Shown here: piece after piece, positions 25,296 through 35,518 of the stretch
Numbering within the stretch: position 1 is the stretch's first letter
Layout of the letters: every line of letters begins with the position of its first letter
Source of the DNA: Trichinella spiralis
Taxonomy: Eukaryota > Nematoda > Enoplea > Trichinellida > Trichinellidae
Length of the DNA stretch: 64,000 nucleotides
Reading direction: 5' to 3'
Assembly: GCA_000181795.3 (NCBI GenBank)
Contig: CM012953.1
Location: 12,190,782-12,254,781, forward strand
Translations under genes and position numbers: made by a program
Notes under the pieces: model-generated
What the model was told of the DNA's origin: nothing
Seen by the model: the letters and a program-made list of their open reading frames with translations, nothing else
The model's database searches: none

Positions 25296-27065
25296 TTATT
25301 GTTGATTTTCTTCAACAGCAAGAGGGACGCTTTCTAAAAATTGCTTCAACGTTTGCAGCTGCTCTTCGGACAATTTTTCGTCGTGTGCAATTAACGGATG
25401 CTGAGCAATGGGCGCGAAAGCTGCGACGAAATTTGCCGAATAAGTGGGACTGACCACTTCGAGAACTTCCATAAGAAAGTAACGAAACAGCGACACGTCG
25501 GCCGTGCTGGAGTTCAACTTGGAGCGGATGAAGCGAGCTACTGGCAGCGTGTAGTTGTAGGTGAACATGTGGACCATGCGGTCGAGGATCATGCGCCTGC
25601 GTTCAAGCTGAAATCGTACATCGCAGCCGTACTGACGAAATGCGTCCGAATTGAACAGATGAGTCAGCAGGTCGAACACCTTCTCGTGCAACGAGCTGTA
25701 CAGCGAAACAATTTCGTCCAAAATGATGAACTCGGTCGGCAGTTGTTCCTGGTGGGTTTTGAAAAACTCATCCGACATGACCAGGCTGCGTATCCAGTGG
25801 AAGACGCCGGTCGCGACGGCGACGTGCTTCATCTCGCCGAAAATGTCTTGCAAGTGCAACAGCAAGTCGTGCTTGCTGCGAGAGTTGACCAGTATATTTC
25901 GCATTTTGGTCAGCAATTTCAAAAAATAGTTCAACTCGTCCGAACAGATCTGGTGGTCATTTTCCAAGCGGAATGGACTGCAGTCGTCGTTCAAAACCGC
26001 CGCGTAGGAGATCAAGAAGATCGCTTTTTCCAAAACTTCATCGTTCAAATGTGAATCTTTTCGAAAAACGCAATCGTACAGTAAATCCAAGCAATCCGGA
26101 TCGCAGAGCAGTTCCGGCGATGGGGCATGCACGTTGTAGTATGTGTCGTACAGTTCACCGATGTCGGCGGCAGTCGGCTTCTTCCGTCTCATCATCGAAT
26201 GAACCGATTCCAGCAAGTTGGAATCGTAATCGTAGAATACCCGGTACATGGATATTGTCACGTCTACCGTATCCTTCGTAGCGCGAGATTTTCTCAAATA
26301 ATAGCTAATAAAACGAGCCACGTGAGAATACGTCGGCTCACTGGTGATCAAATGATACAGTGTAGTTTGGACGTAAAAATAACCGTACTCGCGCAGACAA
26401 ACAATTCCAGCTAATTTTTCCAAAGCATCCGCACTTTGGTCTGAGTGAAGGCTAGATTTCAGAAATTCCTCCAGCACAGTGACGAGAGATTTCACAAAAA
26501 CTGCATACTGATGAATCGACGTTGCAACCTGAGGTGTAATGGCACTCAATTCGCCAGTATTCAAAATTGCCTTCACGCAGTAATCGATCACTGTACATTC
26601 TGGGAACTTCTCGTGAAGTTTCATGATGAGTGGATGCCAGTAGGTGGAACTGGTAATTGATGTCAAAATCTGGTGGAATTCTTGAGGTTTGTGTAAGAGA
26701 CTATCAGTATGGGATGGGCTGAACTTTTTGATTATCAGTGAAGCCAGTTCATCTTCGAGCATTTTACGAACGGAGTATGCATCCACGCCAACAGACAATG
26801 CTGCTTGGGCCATCACATTGCAACTTTGGGCGTGGGCCACGTAACTGTCAGCGATTACCTCAACTGCTTCTTCCCAGTTGCCACCGGCCGAGATGAATTC
26901 TTTTGCTGTACTGACAAACTCACCTTCCATGATAAAATCTGCAGTACGAAATTTTGCCATACATTTTTGTATTGTCTGCAACTTGCTTGATCCATCCATG
27001 TCAATATCATCATTTTCATCTGCTGAGTAAGCATCGTCAGTAGTTGAAAGATCCGTCGGATTCAT
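25296..27065 (-). CDS. NELFCD: Negative elongation factor subunit C/D (TH1-like)
   Basis: Subunit of NELF, which with DSIF holds RNA polymerase II in promoter-proximal pausing. This is a single coding exon of 589 residues, close to the length of the human protein (about 580-590). The acidic N-terminus (DDAYSADENDDIDMD) leads into a helical repeat protein. Segments matching TH1/NELF-C/D include the start block (KFRTADFIMEGEF), VSVGVDAYSVRKMLEDEL-type helices, RRMILDRMVHMF, YTLPVARFIRSKL and the C-terminal SLFRYFLMEVLEVVSPTYSANFV. I chose the ATG at 27065 because a TTTTCAG acceptor lies 22 bases upstream, making the in-frame sequence further right intronic. Composition is GC-richer than the flanks, as for other coding regions here. 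Caenorhabditis is reported to lack NELF, so its presence is informative for placing this organism. Confidence 0.94.
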   Translation of the reverse strand: MNPTDLSTTDDAYSADENDDIDMDGSSKLQTIQKCMAKFRTADFIMEGEFVSTAKEFISAGGNWEEAVEVIADSYVAHAQSCNVMAQAALSVGVDAYSVRKMLEDELASLIIKKFSPSHTDSLLHKPQEFHQILTSITSSTYWHPLIMKLHEKFPECTVIDYCVKAILNTGELSAITPQVATSIHQYAVFVKSLVTVLEEFLKSSLHSDQSADALEKLAGIVCLREYGYFYVQTTLYHLITSEPTYSHVARFISYYLRKSRATKDTVDVTISMYRVFYDYDSNLLESVHSMMRRKKPTAADIGELYDTYYNVHAPSPELLCDPDCLDLLYDCVFRKDSHLNDEVLEKAIFLISYAAVLNDDCSPFRLENDHQICSDELNYFLKLLTKMRNILVNSRSKHDLLLHLQDIFGEMKHVAVATGVFHWIRSLVMSDEFFKTHQEQLPTEFIILDEIVSLYSSLHEKVFDLLTHLFNSDAFRQYGCDVRFQLERRRMILDRMVHMFTYNYTLPVARFIRSKLNSSTADVSLFRYFLMEVLEVVSPTYSANFVAAFAPIAQHPLIAHDEKLSEEQLQTLKQFLESVPLAVEENQQ

Positions 27066-27086
27066 TTCTTCATTTAAAAAATGTCT

Positions 27087-27089
27087 CCT
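27087..27089 (-). promoter_or_regulatory. 3' splice acceptor upstream of NELF-C/D
   Basis: CTATTTTCAG on the minus strand ends 22 bases before the chosen ATG. It marks either a spliced-leader site or a 5' UTR intron. Confidence 0.5.
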
Positions 27090-29593
27090 GAAAATAGAAA
27101 AATAAACGAATAGAAATAAATCATCGCTTAATTTTTTAAAATTATTCATGTGAAATCCAAAAATGTTCAATAACTGATACTGACAAATTATTCTCGTATA
27201 AAGGAATGATATCGTACTAAAATGATATTCAGGTATAATATGAGGAACTTCATTTTAATTTATGATATTTCACATTTTTATTGTATTTTCAGCACTAAAT
27301 TATGTAATGCTACAATGAATATGAATTTCATTTACAAAAAAATAAAATAAGTAAAAAATATTCAAAAATAAAAATAATGGCAACGCTTCGTGAAACTTTT
27401 CCTTAATATTTAAGATATATGAATCATTAATTTATGAGGTTCTAACGCACAGCAAATAAATGGGGTAACTGACAAAATGGTGATTTTCAAGTTCAAATAA
27501 TTTTCACATGGTCAGAAAGCTTTTCTGAAGATAAAAATAAATCTGTTGTTCTTCACTATTTTTTAACTGCATGATGATGTAAACCTAAAAAAGAAACAAA
27601 TAATAAGCTGCAATAATAAATCGAAACAGTTGGCGTGACTGATGTGACAACTGCCGTTTTTAAGTACAATTTTAGGAGTTACGCTTGGAAATAATTTCTT
27701 AAAAGGTTAAATTCACGGAAAGTCATGTGAATAATTCACTTATTCATAAATATAGTTTTCTTTTAATAAACTCCAGTTTAGCTTATGTTAAAAAGGAAAC
27801 TTGATTTCACGACATTCAATGAATGCGCTGCTCAAACAATTCTGCTTTTAATAACTCCCATGAATAATGACAGTTAATACAATTGTTTGTCTTTCTGAAG
27901 GAAGGAGAATTGACAAACGCGAAAACACTGTTTGCCATTCTAGCAAGGGAAAAGAGAATCCTGTCTTTATGAAAATGCAATGAAATTCGAAAGCTTAATA
28001 CGCATTACGTGCTTTGTCGTCCTCTGATTTATTCAATACTGTTAGAATTATCTTCGAGGTTCTTATGAAATAATAACAGTAAATAAATAAATATGTATCG
28101 CAGCTTTATTATAATCCATGACAGGGCAATTATTTGATGTTTTCATCCTCAGAAAATATAAACAAATTTTTAAAAAGAAAGAAAATTATGTAATTTTCAA
28201 CTTTACATCTGATGCAAAGCAAAGGTTGCCGACTTTTTTCACTTTTGGCCTCAATGATTAAAACAAATTTGAATGATGATTTGTTTTCAATAAGAAATAC
28301 ATTATTTCGTTTAATTAAAAATCACTACGCACGTTCAGTTTAGTTTTTATAAATTTGAATTAATAATTGTTTAAAATCTCATTTTAAATGAGCTGCTGTC
28401 TTTCTGATAAAAGAACATTTTCTTGAACTTATTTGAAACTACTCCACAAGTAGAACACAGCAACTTTCCCAACATACAGCGTGAATTGCTTCTTCTTCCA
28501 CAGTATATTTAGAGAAGTTACAGCAAAGAGAAAAATATGTGCAGATGAAGAATATTGTAATTAAATAAACTATGATTTCAAACAAAAATCTTATAATCTT
28601 ATTTTATTGCACTTTTTCCAAAACTACAAAGGACTACTTGTATAAATAATGAGGCAGTTTCACAGTATACTATTAAAAATGCTAAATCTGAAGCTTGTAC
28701 ACAATAAATAAGAGTAAAATTTAAAATGCAAACCCCTCGGTATATTTATGAACATCGAAATGTTCGTGCACGTTAATCTTCAGGCCATGTAAACCAGTAG
28801 TTCATGTACACAAGATGAACTTTTCGTTTAGTTTATTCGATTTTCGGTTAATCCATTTCAACTATTGTTATTTGTCATTTCACTTGAATAAAGCAATTTG
28901 TATTAAAATTGTAAATTCCGCCCACTGTGAATAATTAAAATTCGCTTTCAACTTGCCTTGTTCTTATTGTCGATATCGTCGATGCACTATTTATTTATTT
29001 TTACTGTACATTTGTTCGAATTCAAAAAGCTCAACTGTCGAATGCCAATTTGAAATGCAGATATTGATGTTGTTTCGATAAAATCTAATGATCTTTATCG
29101 GATGTTCAAACTGATGCGTAGTGACGTTATCAAATAATACTGTTTACTTTCAAATGATGATTTATGAATGGCACTAAAATTCAAGTTTTAATGTATAACT
29201 TTTTCAAAATAACATTTCTTTACAAATCATACTGTACCTTTTACAATATCCAATTACACAACAATATGCAATCGTTTTCGGCAGAGCTATTTGTGATAAA
29301 CAGGAGAATTTATCAGTTAATGATTTTTCTTCAGCATAAAGGCTATTGTAAACTTGTTTAAGTTAATATTTTAATAAATTTGCATTACTTTAGTACTTGA
29401 ATTGTTTTCAAATCATACCGTAAGCAATAAGTTTTGCTCGTTATTATTTTCAATGAATAATTAGTTTTCATACAAATTTTCACGCATGAGAAGGTTGAGC
29501 ATCAGCATCACTGTTAGCCAGCTGTTGCAAAGAACGTGGTCAGCTGTGCCAACTTGAAATTGCTCACCTCTGCCAAAGAGCATAGCAACGCGA

Positions 29594-29601
29594 TGACGTC
29601 A
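29594..29601. promoter_or_regulatory. CRE/ATF palindrome in a promoter-like island
   Basis: Exact TGACGTCA about 40 bases before a TATAAATA sequence in a GC-richer patch. This suggests a promoter for an unrecognised plus-strand transcript. Confidence 0.4.
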
Positions 29602-30540
29602 CGTTTTCTATTTATTTGTTGTTTACAGCCGAATTATAAATATACTTTAACACGACTTGGGCCAATTCAGAGAGCAAAGCCAGCAAAGTTGAAATTGATA
29701 AAGCGACGAAGGTTTGATTGATAATCACAACCTTTCGTGATTTGAAGTTTTTTTTGAAAATGCCAATATTAAATTAACAGCAGCTTATGTTATTTAACAA
29801 TGCCAATAAAATGAAATAGAATATAATTTTTAAATGAAAATGATTAAATTTTTAATAAATAGTTTTCTCTATTTTTGATGAATGATGCGTTGGAAACAAA
29901 TTTTGAATTTCTACGTGAAAACAGTGAATACATTTTTAAAAGAGACAATAACGTCAGCGTTGAAATAAAAATGATCGATTTTCTTTTAACAAATTGCACA
30001 AAATTTATTTAAAAATCATAATCCAACGTAGTTGAGCATTAGATTAAGCACAACATTATCTTGGTAATGTGTTTTTGCATTATTGGAAATCGATTTGCAG
30101 TTTACAATTTCATTTTTATTTAAAATACTCTCTTCATTCTGCTTGTTGTTTTCTTTACAAAATTTCGTTGGAGAGAAAATTTTCACCAACAATTATTGTC
30201 AAGCACATTGACGATTACAGACGGAAAATTGCAAATCTGTGCAACAACCGTCAACGTATTTACAGTATAACGAATAAAAAGTTGCAGTAATTTTTAAACG
30301 AAAGAAAAACTCGCTTCTCTCAACTACAGTAATTGTTTATAACCTTGAACTTTAACTTGAATTTTTGAAAATAAATTTCCATATTGCTTTATATTAAAAG
30401 AATAAATTTCGGTTGCTTTTTTGCACAAAAATAACAGCATGAACTGTATTTGTGCAGAACGGAAGATTTGTTAAGGTGTAGATGCAGTGTTATTGAACAG
30501 ACAACACAACAGCCTATACAGAAAACGTACATTGACCGGG

Positions 30541-30952
30541 TCATTGGATTCCAATTGCAGGAATCCAGTGATGCTCTCTGTTGTTGTTGTTGTTGTTGAG
30601 TTTTTGATTGATCGATGGAAAATTTCTTCTCATTTCTAAGATAAAAATTAGGTCAATTTTACCAATTCGACAAAATCTATTCAAGCATTGAATAAAATTT
30701 GTAAGCTGAAGCTTCAAATGGTTCGCTTTTGTCATCGCTGTTCACTGTGTAGCTTCGAATAATAATAATAATAACCTGTCGAATGGGTTGGTTGGAGAAA
30801 AGAGCCAACCAAACGTCAGCACTTTTGTTGCTTCTGTCTATATAGAAAACCAGTTTGTCGAGCTTGAACGTGACTTTGCCATCGTAAGCTGCTGCTGTTG
30901 TTGACCGTGTCAGGCGGATCAATATAGCCGGATACTGATATTCAGTTGAAAA
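30541..30952 (-). CDS. Possible terminal exons of an unrecognised minus-strand gene
   Basis: Two open segments join in phase. Exon A (30776-30952) follows a TTTGCACAG acceptor, begins FSTEYQYPAILIRLTRS and ends at CAG|GTTATT. Exon B (30541-30705) follows GCTTCAG and ends at a TGA, giving a C-terminus with an Asn run (from a CAA-type triplet repeat) and WIPAIGIQ. Together they encode about 113 residues with mixed hydrophobic and charged composition. I do not recognise the family, no start codon lies in these exons, and I could not find reliable upstream exons between 30953 and 32500. Without splicing, exon A reads on to a stop at 30677. It could be a remnant or chance. Confidence 0.3.
30574..30598. 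repeat. (TTG)n trinucleotide repeat
   Basis: About seven GTT/TTG units; on the minus strand they read (CAA)n inside the possible exon B. Confidence 0.9.
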
Positions 30953-32520
30953 CTGTGCAAATAATTATAATTTTGTATAAATAATATACAGTCGACGCCA
31001 AGGAGAGAAGTGACCAATTTTACAACTGTATTGCACAAATTTCGAACAACTCTTCGCAATTGGACAATCAGTATAACACAATTTTGAATTCTCACTTTGA
31101 AACTTCTTCACTTCCCTATTTTACTGTAATATGGAAAATGTATACTGTATACATTGTATCACTGCAGCGTAATAAGTGAAATTCAATTTCATCCTAGTTA
31201 TTTCAAAACGATTTCAACGTTTGTAATTAAAAATGTATGCAATTATTAAGCAATGCAAAACAAATTGTTGACAAAAAATTATTCTCCATCAACGAATTAA
31301 AATGTATAAACAAATGATAAGAGAAAGTAAATGATGCCAAAAGGGAAAAGTGATATTTGCTTGAATTTACGAGATGATGATAAAGTAAAATGTTTCTGAC
31401 AACAAGGCAATCGATGCACAAGCGTTGACTAAGAGTGTTCAGTCATACGAATCAATAGTCGTCTCATTGAAAATTCTATTAACAGATGTCTCGTAGGAAA
31501 AGATTTTTCCACCAACCGTTGAAACTTTTAACAAACAAACAAATTTTTAAGCTGAACAAAAAACGCTCATTTCTCCAAAGTGATCTGATGTCTTTCTTTT
31601 TACAAAAATATAAAAAACAACTAATAATCAAATATATCGATTATACAGGCTAACGTTTTCCATAGCGCACACCAATTCGGAGTACATTCCAAAAAGTACA
31701 CAATTTTTCGTATCAAAATTGACCGTTGCATACATAACCAAATTTCTATTGAAAACAGTTCACTTAATATGTGAAACGAATAGCCTAGATATGAATATTT
31801 CCAACAATTGACAAGAAAAATGTTTACAACTGTCATTTACGGAAGAACAAAGCCACCCCTAATCGTAAAGCTTATTCGTCATGTTTTTCGATAAATTCTT
31901 GAAACAGCTACTGCAAACGGCATCAAATGATTTGTTACAAATTTCCAACTAAAAATTTTCGCCTCTTTATCGATACTGTTGTTCCTATTGATCTATAGAA
32001 CACAAATGGACGTATCGTTTGTCATGACAAATTTCATGTTCAGAACAAGCAAATCGTCAATGAAACAAAATTTAACAATTTTTATTTCATATTTTAATAC
32101 GAGAAAAAAGAACAACGAAACAAAGTAACAAATAAACAAGCCGTTGAAAGAAAACATCATTTGTTATACTGACTGTTTGTTTGGATTATTCGACTTGAGA
32201 ATAATGTGAAAAATTAACAATAACAGATAACATTTTTATCACACAGAAACAATTACTCATGTGAAGAAATGCATTTCGTTGAAGAAATTGTACACGCAAA
32301 ATTATCTCATTGAATATATTGAAATGAATAGATAGATCACTTGAATAGCATACTGTAGCAACGTCATCAACGTACGCATTTTCGAAGCATTGACTTTGTA
32401 AAAGAAAAAAGAAATAAAAATTTAAAAACGTCTTTCAAAGTGAAATCTAAAATAGAATTCGAAAAGCAAATAAACATTTTAATAAAAATACGAAGAAAAA
32501 AGACACTTTTATCAGCGGGT

Positions 32521-32869
32521 TATTTTCTATGGAATTGCTACGTCGCGCGCAGTAGCTCAGCCTTTATATTTAAGGATCGCCGCGCGAGCAGTGAGCTCAT
32601 TTCGGGTTGGCAGTTCAGCGCGTGCGGTCGTCTGTTTACGCGTTGTGCATATAATTCTAACACAGCAGCAGAGGATAGCCTAGCAGAGCAAATAGCATAT
32701 AGCATAGCTAGTTTGAAACTGCGAGATTGAGATTTCGCGGCCTTGTTTATTTTGATTATAATTTTTCACAATTTTATTTTATTTTATTTTATTTTATTTT
32801 CCGTTTATTTATTTATTTATTTATTTGTTGTACTTTTCATTTTGCTTTTTTCGTTTGTAAACGGAAAAT
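32521..32869 (+). promoter_or_regulatory. HEXIM promoter and 5' UTR
   Basis: A GC-richer promoter block upstream of HEXIM contains a TATA-like TTTATATTTAAG at 32563-32574, then GCGCGAGCAGTGAGCTCATTTCG where transcription probably starts about 30 bases on. The 5' UTR ends in pentamer (ATTTT)n and tetramer (TTTA)n repeats (about 32771-32827). No splice acceptor is evident just before the ATG. Confidence 0.5.
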
Positions 32870-33763
32870 ATGCAGACAGATGATAATGAAGGCTTAAGCT
32901 TTTCCAGCGGCGAAGAGGCGCGGTCGTCGATTTTAACACATCCAGACGGTGAGCAGGGAGCAGCAGTAGGCGAACAATTTCAATCGGTGACGCCCTCTTG
33001 CGACCGAACTGAGAATTCATCAGAGGTGGTTTCTCTTGTTTTCGAGGCCGGTGGCTCGTCGGAGAGCAGGGGTGATGATCAGCAGCTTGAGGCGACAGCA
33101 GGTAAGCCGAAGCGGAAAAAGCGAACCCGTCGCCAGGTACGCCGCCCATGGAAACCCTATTTCAAACTGTCTCTGGAGGAGCGCCAGCGGTTGGAGCTGC
33201 GCGAAGAGCGTCGTGCGGAGCGGATTCGCGCCCAGCGCTTCGCCCACGGTCTGCCGGTGGCCCCTTACAACACGACGCAGTTTCTGTTGGACGACCGCGA
33301 AGCCCGCGAGTCGGAACCGATCTGCGTCGATGAAATTGTTGACACAATACGTCACGAAGGTGCCGTGAATGACCACCACGGTCACACCAAACACGTGCCA
33401 AATCATCACCATCATCATCACAGTGATCATATGGTGGGCGATGAGTATTCTTCGGATTCGGTGACCACTTCAGAAGGTGATTTGTGCATGTTGGAACGGG
33501 AATTCGATTACGAATACGAAACAGCGCACGCGGAACGTTTGGAAGAGATGAGCAAAGAGCAACTGGTGCAGGAGTACATTCATTTGGAGAAAGAGCTGGA
33601 ACGTTATCAATCGGAAAGCGCTCAATTGCGCAGTGCAGTATCTGAACTGGCCAAACGATGCAGTACCTGTGGACACAACGACGTAACACCACCACCACCA
33701 CCACCACAACTTGTCGGTTTGGCTGATGGAGAAGAGCACCAACAAAATGGTCATTCGACTTGA
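32870..33763 (+). CDS. HEXIM: HEXIM, 7SK-dependent inhibitor of P-TEFb
   Basis: Nuclear protein that, bound to 7SK RNA, inhibits P-TEFb (CDK9-cyclin T) and so restrains release of paused RNA polymerase II. It is one uninterrupted 297-residue frame. The N-terminal 75 residues are acidic and Ser/Glu-rich. An arginine-lysine RNA-binding and nuclear-localisation motif lies at residues 79-92 (KPKRKKRTRRQVRR), followed by the conserved WKPYFKLS. The invariant inhibitory motif APYNTTQFLLDD (PYNT at 132-135) is present. A His-rich linker with six consecutive His (179-184) and an acidic Tyr-containing segment (EFDYEYET) lead into a leucine-rich C-terminal coiled coil (about 222-262) that should dimerise and bind cyclin T. 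A Pro6 run and Gln/His-rich tail end the protein. Vertebrate HEXIM1 is 359 residues, so this copy is shorter. Confidence 0.95.
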   Translation: MQTDDNEGLSFSSGEEARSSILTHPDGEQGAAVGEQFQSVTPSCDRTENSSEVVSLVFEAGGSSESRGDDQQLEATAGKPKRKKRTRRQVRRPWKPYFKLSLEERQRLELREERRAERIRAQRFAHGLPVAPYNTTQFLLDDREARESEPICVDEIVDTIRHEGAVNDHHGHTKHVPNHHHHHHSDHMVGDEYSSDSVTTSEGDLCMLEREFDYEYETAHAERLEEMSKEQLVQEYIHLEKELERYQSESAQLRSAVSELAKRCSTCGHNDVTPPPPPPQLVGLADGEEHQQNGHST

Positions 33764-35518
33764 TGCTCGTATTGGCGACAAAATTTACACTTTTTATTGA
33801 TTGACTGTGTTCCCAACCAAGCAGACATCATTGTAATGAGCAGTGAATTTTATTGTTGTTGTTGTTGTTGTTTCTGCTGCTGTATAAACAATAGACACAA
33901 CACAATTCAATTCAAACTCCAAAGATGTATATATATATATATATACAAGCACGGTGAAAAAAAGCTACTACTCAAAGGATATAGTTTTTTGCTTTTTCTC
34001 GATTTTCGGTTAGTTTTCCATTTTCTACTCTAGGCGATGTGAAAGAAAAAAAATTTTTTTTTCTTATATTTTGTCTCGTTTCTGCTTGTATGCAAATGCT
34101 GTGACATTTACATTCTCCTCATTATTTTTATTTTTTGTTGCACAAAGCTTGTCCAGTTTAAAAAGTTTAAAACGAAAAATTTATAAAATGTTTAATATGT
34201 CAACGTGCGTTCATTTGCTTTTTCTGTCTTATTGTACCGACTCGCTGGAATTGTGAGCGATGGTTTTTTATTTGTTTTAGCTTTTAGATATTTGGCCATT
34301 CGAGAGAAGCCACTTTCGCATGTTCGACACACCACGGCTTGCTGTGCTTGGACGATGTGATTTTTGCAGCTCTACTTGCAGGCCAGACTTGCGCGCGTAT
34401 TCTATGTACATATTATTTGTGTGTGTGATGAAAGTAATTTTTATCATCATTTGAATTTTAATATAGTGTGTACAATGCAGTGCAGAAGAAGAAAACGGTG
34501 GCAAGTAACTAGCTAAATATGATGGTAATAATAATTTCTACTTTTTTACTGATATTATCCTATCCATTGCATATTGTGCTAGAAGGTGATCGACAGCTGT
34601 TACAGGACTAGGTGAGCCAACACAACGCAGAAAACATTTTCGAGGCTGAATGAAGTATATGAATTTTCTTTTTTAGCAAGGGTTGGAGCATTTAAAGTTT
34701 GTTTTTGGATAACTGTAATTATTTTAGATGAAAAAGGTTGTCTGCAGTTATAAATGAAATTGAATAAAAGAAAACTGCAACACCCGTAGAGGAAGCAACA
34801 GAAAGCAATATTTGCTTCGAGCTTTACGGCACTGCGAATCAACTTTGCAATAGCACTTTTACTGAAATCGTGCGAAAAATAAATCAATTACAACAGCACA
34901 ATAAACTAAAAATAAACTTGTTGACGGTTGAAAATTTACTTCAGAATGTGCTGTATTGTGGGCGACCTGTATGTGTAAACCTGTAGCATACTTTAAAGCA
35001 CGAGTTTAAATGTAGTAATTATCGTTAAATTATGTTACACTGATAGAACTGTATTTGTAAATGATGTTGGAAGTTTTGCGTAAAAGTATACAAAGGGGGA
35101 ATAAATACTGTAAATTTGTGATCAGTGTCGAATATCGTGTCAAATTACAGATGAATGATTATTCTACATAGTGCGAACGTTGTGAAAGCTGATATTCGGT
35201 CACAATGAAAGTTTGCGAAATGAATTTGCACGAAACAGACACAACAAGAACTACTACTATACGACACAAATACGACATGTAAATCGAACAAATGTTTTCA
35301 ACTAATCAACGGCAATTCATTAATCACAACGAAACATCTGTTCAATTGCATTTAAATTATTTGTTATTATTATTCTACTCTGTGGCATTTGCTCATCAGA
35401 TAAATTTTGTAAAATATTTTTATTAGTCACACCTAAAAGAAAAAGAAGAGAATCACTGCATTATACAGACAGAATCAAGCCAATCAGAGATTGAAAATTT
35501 TCTCAGAAAAAAAAGAAA
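33764..35518. other. Convergent intergenic region between HEXIM and huntingtin
   Basis: Carries the two 3' UTRs. It has a (GTT)n run at about 33853-33872, a (TA)n run at about 33927-33945 and an AATAAA at about 35099. No gene is seen. Confidence 0.45.

Larger units (their letters stand above)
27090..32520. other. Long AT-rich intergenic region with two GC-richer islands
   Basis: This separates the divergent NELF-C/D and HEXIM genes. Island one (about 29510-29720, plus strand) holds a TGACGTCA at 29594-29601, a TATAAATA at about 29637 and a GTTTGA donor-like end near 29711, so it may be a promoter with a non-coding first exon. Island two (30541-30952) is described separately as possible coding exons. 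A (TTG)n run lies near 30580. The rest shows nothing I can support. Confidence 0.4.

Noticed and set aside
25398-26054. 218-codon plus-strand ORF
   Set aside because: Mirror of the NELF-C/D coding exon, whose protein is clearly recognisable.
31010-32000. Open minus-strand stretches that might be 5' exons of the orphan gene at 30541-30952
   Set aside because: Their phases do not match exon A and no family signal is visible.
33020-33781. Several ORFs over 100 codons on both strands
   Set aside because: Shadows of HEXIM; composition follows from its GC-rich codons.
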